From positions 1 to 8,485 of the forward strand of contig CAKZOQ010000514.1 in assembly GCA_937136445.1 (NCBI GenBank): 8,485 nt of DNA. The letters run 5' to 3'. Position numbers and translations under genes: made by a program. Of the stretch, positions 1-5,289 are shown piece by piece. The stretch is from an uncultured Gemmatimonadota bacterium (GTDB lineage Bacteria; Gemmatimonadota; Gemmatimonadetes; Longimicrobiales; Gaopeijiaceae). Numbering within the stretch: position 1 is the first letter of the stretch; the number at the start of each line of letters is the position of its first letter. The notes under the pieces are model-generated. The model saw nothing but the letters and a program-made list of their open reading frames with translations, was not told the origin of the DNA and searched no databases.

Positions 1-1882
1 GGACCCGGTCGCCGGTATCCACCAGGTCGGCCACCGTCCGGAGCACCGGCAACCCTGCGCCCACCGTAGTCTCGTAGTACGCCGACGCGCCCACCCGCGC
101 CGACTCCCGAAGGCCTCGCCAGTCCTCCACCGGTCCGGCGAAGCCCACCTTGTTCGCTGCCACCACCGAGACCCCGGACTCCAAGAGCCGACGGTAGTGA
201 CGGGGCACCTCCGAACTCGCCGTGCAGTCCACGAAGATCCGCGGATGATGGGCGCTGGACACCGCCGCCTCCACCAGCAACTCCGGCGGATCGTCCGCCG
301 CCTCCACGGCGTCTCGCCAGGCGGTGAGATCGACGCCGTCGGGGGCCAGGAGCGCCACCCGGCTCCGACCGATCCCCACCACCCGGAGGCGCTGGTGCTC
401 CGCCCGCTCGGCGAGTTGGTCCAGGAGGGTCTCGCCCACCCGGCCCACCCCGGCGACCCAGACCTCCGCCGCCCGCGGGCGCGGCGCGAAGAAGGCCTGA
501 TGGATGGCGCGCACCGCCAGAGGACCCTGTTCGCCGGTGACCACCACCGAGATGTTGCGCTCCGACGCGCCCTGCGCGATGGCCCGCACGTTCACCCCGT
601 GGTGCCCCAGCACCCCGAAGACCCGCCCGGAGATGCCCACCCGCCGCCGCATGCCATCGCCGACCACCGTCACCACGGTGCACCCCTCCTCCGCACGCAC
701 CGCATCCACCCGTCCAGTGAGGCGCTCCAGGTGGAAGGCCTCGTCCAGGGCTCTCCTGGCCGCGTCCCGGGCGGAGTCGGGCACCAGGACGCAGACGGCG
801 GCCTCGCTGCTCCCCTGGGTCATCATGATGACCTCGATCCGGTGCTGGCGAAGCGCCTCCAGCGCCCGGGCCGTGAGCGCCGCCGGGTCCTCCACCCCCG
901 GGGCGTCCAGGTGCAGGAGCGTGGCGTGGGACCGGGACGCCAGCGCCCGCACCGGATGCTCCTCTCCCGTGCCGCTCTGGGCGTCCACCCCGGTGCCGAG
1001 GGCGTTGGGATCGGCGGTGTTGCGGATCTCGAGGGGTACCCCCCGGGCCCGTAGGAGACGTGCGGCGGCCGGATGGACCACCTTGGCACCCCAGTGCGCC
1101 AGCTCCAGCAGCTCGTCGAAGCTCATCCGGGCCAGCGTCTCGGCCTCGCCCACGATGCGGGGGTCGGCGGTGAGGACCCCGTCCACATCGGTCCAGATCT
1201 CCACCCGATCCCCCGGAAGGCAGACGCCCAGGACCGCGGCCGAGAGATCGGAACCGCCTCGACCGAGCGTGGTGGTCTCGCCCTCCCGGCTGGCGCCGAT
1301 GAAGCCCGGCACCACGGGAACGCCGTCGAAGGAGGGGAGGGCTTCGGACAGCGTCTCCGCGGTGGCGGCCAGATCGGGCTCGGCGGACCCGAAGGCCCCG
1401 TCGGTGGGGAGCCAGGCGCCGGGAGGCACCGGCCGGGCCGGTACGCCACGCTCCCCCAGCGCCGCCGCCAGGATTCGGGCAGACAGGGTCTCGCCGGTGG
1501 AGAGGACCGCGTCCCGGACCCGGGGGGTCCACTCCCGGACGAGCGCGACGCCCTGCAGGAGCCGACCCACCTCCTCGAACCGCTCCGTCACCACGGCATG
1601 GAGCGCATCGTCCGGGGCCACCAGCTCGTCCACCGCCCGTTCGTGACGTCCGTGGAGCTCCTCCACCAGGGGAGCCCAGTCCCCGCCCAACGCCGCCACC
1701 TCCAACGCCCGTCCCAGCGCGTCGGTGACGCCGGAGAAGGCCGACACCACCACCACGGGCCGATGGGTGCGGGCCCGCTCGGCCACGACCCCGGCCAGGA
1801 CCTCCACCTTGGGCAGGCCGGTGACGGACGTCCCGCCGAACTTCAGGACGCGGAACGGTCGATCCTCGGAGGCTGGGCTCAT
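1..1882 (-). CDS. thrA: Bifunctional aspartokinase / homoserine dehydrogenase (3' end outside window)
   Basis: Cytoplasmic enzyme catalysing two steps of the aspartate pathway: phosphorylation of aspartate and NAD(P)H reduction of aspartate semialdehyde to homoserine, leading to Thr, Met and Ile. The reading frame is open from ATG 1882 to the left edge, giving 627 residues. The kinase domain has KFGGTSV (about 14-20), STGE (128-131), GRGGSDLSA (S211, D212) and EIWTDVDG (228-235). Two ACT-type repeats follow, with QGSSE at 356-360 and AIAQGASE around Q437; glutamines in equivalent repeats of plant AK-HSDH are reported to sense threonine, so feedback inhibition is likely. The dehydrogenase begins near 470 with a GVGRVG nucleotide-binding loop (about 476-481), AANK with K578, and YETTVGAGLPV close to the edge. 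About 190 residues are missing compared with a roughly 820-residue ThrA. The ATG overlaps the stop of the upstream peptidase, and GGTGAG just before it can act as ribosome binding site. A MetL-type isozyme is the main alternative; allosteric class cannot be told from sequence alone. Confidence 0.96.
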   Translation of the reverse strand, partial: MSPASEDRPFRVLKFGGTSVTGLPKVEVLAGVVAERARTHRPVVVVSAFSGVTDALGRALEVAALGGDWAPLVEELHGRHERAVDELVAPDDALHAVVTERFEEVGRLLQGVALVREWTPRVRDAVLSTGETLSARILAAALGERGVPARPVPPGAWLPTDGAFGSAEPDLAATAETLSEALPSFDGVPVVPGFIGASREGETTTLGRGGSDLSAAVLGVCLPGDRVEIWTDVDGVLTADPRIVGEAETLARMSFDELLELAHWGAKVVHPAAARLLRARGVPLEIRNTADPNALGTGVDAQSGTGEEHPVRALASRSHATLLHLDAPGVEDPAALTARALEALRQHRIEVIMMTQGSSEAAVCVLVPDSARDAARRALDEAFHLERLTGRVDAVRAEEGCTVVTVVGDGMRRRVGISGRVFGVLGHHGVNVRAIAQGASERNISVVVTGEQGPLAVRAIHQAFFAPRPRAAEVWVAGVGRVGETLLDQLAERAEHQRLRVVGIGRSRVALLAPDGVDLTAWRDAVEAADDPPELLVEAAVSSAHHPRIFVDCTASSEVPRHYRRLLESGVSVVAANKVGFAGPVEDWRGLRESARVGASAYYETTVGAGLPVLRTVADLVDTGDRV

Positions 1883-3960
1883 GGGCTCACCGGAGCCGTC
1901 TCCTCGGACTCGTCCTCGGCGGGACGCGTCCACGGATCCCAATCCAGACCCAGCGTATGCTGCTGGATCCAGCGGATCTCCTCGATGTCCCGTGTCCGCT
2001 GGTGCCGGGGCTCACGGAAGCCGTGAGGCTCCCGGGGAAAGCGGATGTAGCGCGTCGTCTTCCCCTGATCCAGGAGCGCCTTGAAGAACATCATGCTCTG
2101 GGGCTCGGTGTCGGTGCGATCCTCCATGCCGTGGAGGAGCAGTGTGGGGGTGGTGACGTCGTCGACGTGGGTGAGGGGCGACATCTCCCGCCACCGCTCG
2201 GCGTTCTCCCAGGGCGTGCCGCCGATGTACCACCGCCGGACGTCGAAGTTGAATCCGGGACCGTACTCCGAGGTCCAATCGGAGACCATGGCGCCCAGCG
2301 AGGCCGCCTGGAAGCGATCCGTCTGGGTGATGGTCCAGCCCCCCAGGATCCCGCCGTAGCTCCAGCCGCGGACCGCCAGCCGTTCCTCGTCGGCCACGCC
2401 GCGCTCGACGGCCATGTCCACGCCGGTCATGAGATCCTCGAAGTCGCCCCCCCCGATGTCCTCCATGTTGCCGCGGAGAAGCTCGTCATCGTAGGCGCTG
2501 GAGCCCCGCACGTTGGGGAAGAGCTGGGCGTAGCCGAGGCCCGACCAGACGTGGCGGGCAGGCGAGAAGGAGTTGGTGTAGACGCCCGCGGGCCCGCCGT
2601 GGATGTGCAGCAGGAAGGGCAGGGGCTCCCCGCCGTCCCAGCCGCCCGGGGTCACGAGGATCCCCTCGATCTCGGTGCCGTCCCGGCTCTCCCAGGTCAC
2701 GACCTCGGCGTCCCCGAAGGCGATCTCGTCTTCGAGGGTCGGATTGGCCCGGGTGAGGCGGGTAGGATTCGAGCCGTCCAACGACGCCGTCCAGAGGTCC
2801 GGCGGGGTGTCGTGGTCCTCGAAGGTGAAGACCATGCGCCCGTGATCCGCCGAGAGGTCCTCCAGACTCAGCGCGCCCGCCCGGTCGGTGAGCTGCTCCA
2901 ACGCCCCGGAGGCTACGTCCAGGCGGTAGGCGTTGCGGTCGGTGCGGTGGGTCCCGCCGAAGACGATGGCGTCGCCCTCCGGCGACCACCACCAGTCCCC
3001 GATGTTGCCGGTGTAGGTCTCCGAGACCAGCCGATGATCCCCGGTGGCCACGTCCAGGACCCAGATCTTGTCGTTGCGCAGCTCCCAGCTCTCGTCGTCC
3101 GGAGCCGAGTAGGCGATGCGCGCACCGTCCGGAGCCCACTGCGGGCTTCCCTCGGGCGCCTCGTTGTCGGTCAGGGGGCGGATGGCCCCGGATTCCAGCT
3201 CCAAGAGGTGGATCTCGGAGCGGTTGCCCTGGTTCCGCCGGTTCTCTGTTCGGGAGGTGAAGACGATCCGGTCGGCGTCGGGGGAGAGGTCGAAGGAGCC
3301 GATCTGGTGCTCCCGCTCGGTGACGCGCACCGGCTCCACCGGTTCGTCCGTCATGGCCACGTCCACCCGCCAGAGGTCGTTCCAGCGACCCGCTCGCTGC
3401 CCGTTGGGCCCCTCGTCCACGAAGATGGCGTCGGCGCCGTTCTCGATCTCCGCCTCCACGGAATCCGGCCGGGGGTGGTCGGAGACGAAGAAGATGCGCG
3501 ACTCGTCCTCCGTCCACTGGTAGCTCCCCACCGACTCCTCGTGGTCGGTGAGCTGGATCGCCTCGCCGCCGTCCGTCCGCATGAGGAAGATCTGCCCGTG
3601 GTCGTCCACCGAACGGGTGAAGGAGAGGTAGGTGCCCCGAGGGGAGAAGCGGAAGGAACTCCCGCCCTCCTCCCCGATGTAGGGAATGGCCTCACCGCCC
3701 TCCGCCGAGATCATCCAGTAGCTCTCATCCCGCTCGTTCTCCTCCCAGTCCAGCTCGGAACGGGAGAAGAAGACGCGGGAGCCGTCGGGGGAGATCATGG
3801 CATCGCCCAGGCGGACCATGTCCAGCCCGTCGTCGGTGGTCATGGCGCGCCGGTCCTGTGCGGCCAGAGGGACCAGGGCCCCGGCCACGAGGGCCAGGGC
3901 GACGAGGGCCGGAACGAGGCCGCCCGGGAAGGCGTATCGAAGGGCGCGGGGCGATCGCAT
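1879..3960 (-). CDS. Exported S9-family serine peptidase (prolyl oligopeptidase / acylaminoacyl-peptidase type)
   Basis: A 693-residue peptidase predicted to act outside the cytoplasm on short peptides. The N-terminus has arginines, a hydrophobic core (about 15-33) and a likely signal peptidase site near A34. Residues about 40-420 contain TolB/WD40-like beta-propeller repeats, with recurring motifs such as SPDGSRVFF, SPRGTYLSF and WAPDGARIAY. The alpha/beta-hydrolase domain (about 425-665) has HIHGGP (H454 onward), a GSSAYDDELLRGN segment, the nucleophile in GWSYGG (S534), the acid in HGMEDRT (D614) and the base in EPHGF (H646). Triad order and spacing fit family S9, closest in style to S9C. 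The frame continues upstream to 4146, but ATG 3960 is chosen because it begins a clean signal peptide; ATG 3978 would add six acidic-rich residues. GGAG lies 13-16 bases upstream. The acidic C-terminal tail ends at a TGA that overlaps the ATG of the aspartokinase gene, so the two are probably one operon. The exact substrate is unknown. Confidence 0.95.
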   Translation of the reverse strand: MRSPRALRYAFPGGLVPALVALALVAGALVPLAAQDRRAMTTDDGLDMVRLGDAMISPDGSRVFFSRSELDWEENERDESYWMISAEGGEAIPYIGEEGGSSFRFSPRGTYLSFTRSVDDHGQIFLMRTDGGEAIQLTDHEESVGSYQWTEDESRIFFVSDHPRPDSVEAEIENGADAIFVDEGPNGQRAGRWNDLWRVDVAMTDEPVEPVRVTEREHQIGSFDLSPDADRIVFTSRTENRRNQGNRSEIHLLELESGAIRPLTDNEAPEGSPQWAPDGARIAYSAPDDESWELRNDKIWVLDVATGDHRLVSETYTGNIGDWWWSPEGDAIVFGGTHRTDRNAYRLDVASGALEQLTDRAGALSLEDLSADHGRMVFTFEDHDTPPDLWTASLDGSNPTRLTRANPTLEDEIAFGDAEVVTWESRDGTEIEGILVTPGGWDGGEPLPFLLHIHGGPAGVYTNSFSPARHVWSGLGYAQLFPNVRGSSAYDDELLRGNMEDIGGGDFEDLMTGVDMAVERGVADEERLAVRGWSYGGILGGWTITQTDRFQAASLGAMVSDWTSEYGPGFNFDVRRWYIGGTPWENAERWREMSPLTHVDDVTTPTLLLHGMEDRTDTEPQSMMFFKALLDQGKTTRYIRFPREPHGFREPRHQRTRDIEEIRWIQQHTLGLDWDPWTRPAEDESEETAPVSP

Positions 3961-4040
3961 GATGTCGTCCGACTCCATCCAGGGTGAAGAATCCGTCGCG
4001 AGGGCCGGCAGGGCACCCGCCTCGACCCAGGAAGGTGACC

Positions 4041-4066
4041 GGAACGTAGGGGCTCGGCTACCCGTC
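4041..4066 (+). promoter_or_regulatory. Candidate ECF-sigma-type promoter (weak)
   Basis: GGAAC at 4041-4045 is followed after 17 bases by CGTC at 4063-4066. This resembles the GGAAC / CGTC pattern of many extracytoplasmic-function sigma factors. It points towards the lipoprotein gene, 130 bases upstream of its ATG, and envelope proteins are common ECF targets. In such GC-rich DNA this pairing can arise by chance, so it is only a candidate. Confidence 0.22.
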
Positions 4067-4072
4067 TCCCGT

Positions 4073-4140
4073 CCGGAGATCCGGCACTCGACGCGGGCGC
4101 GCCCGGCAGGCCATCGGCGCGACCGGGGCGTACTCCGGTC
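4073..4140. repeat. Cluster of three short inverted repeats in the divergent intergenic region
   Basis: Three perfect dyads lie within 68 bases: CCGGA-2-TCCGG (4073-4084), the 12-base palindrome CGGGCGCGCCCG (4094-4105), and GACCGG-8-CCGGTC (4121-4126 with 4135-4140). Position between divergent genes fits operator sites, but the GC bias makes chance dyads common. No regulator gene is adjacent that would explain them. Confidence 0.35.
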
Positions 4141-4196
4141 TGGCACGTCCCCTGCACCACGAACGAACGACCACTCCTTCCCGAGCCCGTCCCGCC

Positions 4197-4700
4197 ATGA
4201 GCCGTCCTCTCTTCGCCCACCGGTCCCGCCGTATTCTCGGCCTGCTCCTGCTGGGAGCCGTGCTGGGCACCGGAGCCTGTACCCTGGTGAACGACCCCGG
4301 GCGGGCGGAACCCGGGGCCCGTCCGGTGGATCCGGCGCCCGAACCCGAGGCCGAACCGGTCACCCGGGCCTACCGAGGCCAGTTCAGCGTCCAGGGGGCG
4401 ACCATCCCCGTGCGCCTCCGCTGGACCTCGGTCGGTTCCGAGGTGCGCGAGGCGCGCCTCACCGTGCCGGAGCTCGACATGGAGGCGGTGGGCCACGGAT
4501 CGCTCCAGGACGGGCGTCTCTACCTGGAGCTCGCCTACGGCGGAGATTGCGGGGGAGACGTCACCGTGGATGGCCGGTTGGAGAACGACGGGTATTCGGT
4601 GGAAGGGACGATGATCGCCGAGGATTGCACCGGGCGAGAGGAGGGGGGGCTGGTGCTCCTTCTCCGCCCCGACGACGGTCCCGACGCGCCGCTTCGTTGA
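4197..4700 (+). CDS. Small putative lipoprotein of unknown function
   Basis: A 167-residue protein with an arginine-rich N-terminus, a hydrophobic run (about 13-24) and a lipobox-like LGTGAC ending at C28, so it is probably lipidated and anchored in the envelope. The lipobox is imperfect because the -3 residue is Thr rather than Leu/Val/Ile, so a secreted but unlipidated form is possible. Residues about 29-55 are a Pro/Glu-rich linker. The rest (about 58-160) alternates hydrophobic and polar residues with many glycines, as in a small all-beta or barrel-like fold, and contains two further cysteines, C118 and C144, each preceded by Asp, that could form a disulfide in the periplasm. I do not recognise a named family. 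Start ATG 4197 gives the full signal sequence; no Shine-Dalgarno sequence is evident upstream. The stop lies within the loop of a GC-rich hairpin. It is divergent from the peptidase gene and followed on the same strand by a tRNA. Confidence 0.85.
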   Translation: MSRPLFAHRSRRILGLLLLGAVLGTGACTLVNDPGRAEPGARPVDPAPEPEAEPVTRAYRGQFSVQGATIPVRLRWTSVGSEVREARLTVPELDMEAVGHGSLQDGRLYLELAYGGDCGGDVTVDGRLENDGYSVEGTMIAEDCTGREEGGLVLLLRPDDGPDAPLR

Positions 4701-4709
4701 GGCGCGTCG
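4682..4709 (+). terminator. GC-rich hairpin spanning the lipoprotein stop codon
   Basis: CGACGCGCC (4682-4690) is perfectly complementary to GGCGCGTCG (4701-4709), giving a 9-bp stem with a 10-base loop that holds the TGA stop. The right arm also belongs to an alternative 13-base self-palindrome (4701-4713). A short pyrimidine run, CTTTCCCT, follows at 4723-4730, but there is no true T-tract, so this could be a weak terminator or an mRNA 3'-end stabiliser. Confidence 0.45.
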
Positions 4710-4733
4710 CGCCCCGGCCTAGCTTTCCCTGAC

Positions 4734-4750
4734 CGGGCCGCTCCGGCCCG
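4734..4750 (+). repeat. Perfect 7-bp hairpin just upstream of the tRNA
   Basis: CGGGCCG (4734-4740) and CGGCCCG (4744-4750) form a 7-bp stem with a three-base CTC loop, ending six bases before the tRNA 5' end. There is no T-tract after it. It may be a second terminator element for the lipoprotein transcript or a structured leader involved in tRNA 5' processing. Confidence 0.45.
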
Positions 4751-4756
4751 ACCCCG

Positions 4757-4830
4757 GCGCCTGTAGCTCAGTTGGATAGAGCATCGGCCTTCTAAGCCGA
4801 CGGTCGCAGGTTCGAATCCTGCCAGGCGCG
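4757..4830 (+). tRNA. tRNA-Arg (anticodon UCU)
   Basis: The 74 bases fold into a complete cloverleaf: acceptor arms GCGCCTG / CAGGCGC with discriminator G4830; D arm GCTC / GAGC with the usual AGTTGGATA loop; anticodon stem TCGGC / GCCGA with loop CTTCTAA and anticodon TCT at 4791-4793; a five-base variable region; and T arm GCAGG / CCTGC with loop TTCGAAT. It decodes AGA and AGG arginine codons. CCA is not encoded, since the next bases are TGT. No clear promoter is visible in the 56 bases upstream, so it may be co-transcribed from the lipoprotein promoter or use a poorly conserved one. Confidence 0.98.
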
Positions 4831-4843
4831 TGTTCCACCTCGC

Positions 4844-4876
4844 TTCCGTCCGGGGCCCGTGCTGCCACCGACGGAA
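4844..4876 (+). terminator. Possible terminator hairpin downstream of the tRNA
   Basis: TTCCGTC (4844-4850) pairs with GACGGAA (4870-4876) around a 19-base loop, 13 bases after the tRNA 3' end. The next bases, TCTCGTT, are only moderately T-rich. The long loop makes the structure modest in stability, so this is a suggestion. Confidence 0.3.
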
Positions 4877-4912
4877 TCTCGTTGCAACTCTCCAGACCGC
4901 GCTCTCGTCGGA

Positions 4913-4920
4913 CTATGTAG
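4913..4920 (+). promoter_or_regulatory. Candidate PadR operator / promoter -10 region
   Basis: CTATGTAG is an imperfect palindrome (CTA-2-TAG) in a small AT-rich island within very GC-rich surroundings, 53 bases before the padR-like start. PadR repressors often bind short TA-rich dyads upstream of their own gene, so autoregulation here is plausible. TATGTA at 4914-4919 could be a weak -10 box; TTGCAA at 4882-4887 is too far away (26 bases) to be its -35 partner. Confidence 0.3.
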
Positions 4921-4973
4921 AGAACGACAGGCGCAGCCGGCCCTGTCTTCCGCTCCGGCCCTCGAGGGACGCC

Positions 4974-5288
4974 ATGAGCCCCATCCGATTGACCCAGGCC
5001 ACCGCGCTGGTCCTCGTGGCGCTGGCCCGTGGTCATCGACACGGCTTCGAGATCATGGAGGCCACCGGGCTCGCGAGCGGGACGGTCTATCCGGTCCTCC
5101 ACCGACTGGAGGAGGAACGGGCAGTCACCTCCGCCTGGGAGGACCAGGACGAAGCCAACCAGGCCGGTCGACCTCGACGCCGCGTGTACGCCCTTACGCC
5201 GAGCGGTCAGGAGCATGCCGCCCGGGCCCGACGCAGACTCGTCGGCGCCCGCGACCTGCTGGGCGGCCTGGAAGAGCAGGGGGGCTGA
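4974..5288 (+). CDS. PadR-family winged-helix transcriptional regulator
   Basis: A 104-residue DNA-binding protein of typical length for short PadR repressors. The winged-helix core shows the family pattern: a first helix with LVLVALARGHRHGFEIME, the recognition-helix region with SGTVYPVLHRLEEE, then a basic wing with GRPRRRVYALTPSGQEH and a short C-terminal helix. Proteins of this type usually repress the adjacent transporter gene and bind a small ligand through a dimer interface; neither ligand nor operator is known here. ATG 4974 is preceded by GAGGGA at good spacing, and it begins just before the conserved domain, so it is preferred over longer in-frame starts that run back towards the tRNA. 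The stop is followed after one base by the GTG of the permease gene, so the two genes are very likely one transcript and PadR probably controls the permease. Confidence 0.93.
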   Translation: MSPIRLTQATALVLVALARGHRHGFEIMEATGLASGTVYPVLHRLEEERAVTSAWEDQDEANQAGRPRRRVYALTPSGQEHAARARRRLVGARDLLGGLEEQGG

Positions 5289-5289
5289 G

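Larger units (their letters stand above)
3961..4196. other. Divergent intergenic region between peptidase and lipoprotein genes
   Basis: This 236-base stretch separates two divergent genes, so it should carry promoters for both. I see no convincing sigma70-type -35/-10 pair on either strand. It contains three short perfect dyads (4073-4140) and one GGAAC-N17-CGTC element (both listed separately). Upstream frames run into it from the peptidase side, but those translations lack a signal peptide at their start and show no recognisable domain. No small gene is supported here. Confidence 0.6.

Noticed and set aside
197..2026. Three plus-strand frames (197-1054, 504-1646, 1073-2026) opposite the aspartokinase gene
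   Set aside because: All lie antisense to a frame carrying every expected AK-HSD motif, and their translations are Arg/Pro/Ser-rich or His/Gly-rich without domains.
1957..3987. Plus-strand frame of 676 codons opposite the peptidase gene
   Set aside because: Antisense shadow produced by high GC third positions; composition is Gly/Val/Arg/Asp-rich with no domain, while the minus strand encodes a complete S9 peptidase with catalytic triad.
3961..4146. N-terminal extension of the peptidase to ATG 4146
   Set aside because: It would place 62 Arg/Ser/Pro-rich residues before a clear signal peptide that begins naturally at 3960.
4160..4172. Short tandem ACGA repeats
   Set aside because: Only three units; no sign of a longer satellite or regulatory array.
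4719..5216. Minus-strand frame of 165 codons covering the tRNA and part of padR
   Set aside because: It includes the antisense translation of the tRNA (a stretch reading RIRTCDRRLRRPMLYPTELQ), a well-known false protein, and it overlaps padR, which has a real domain and ribosome site.
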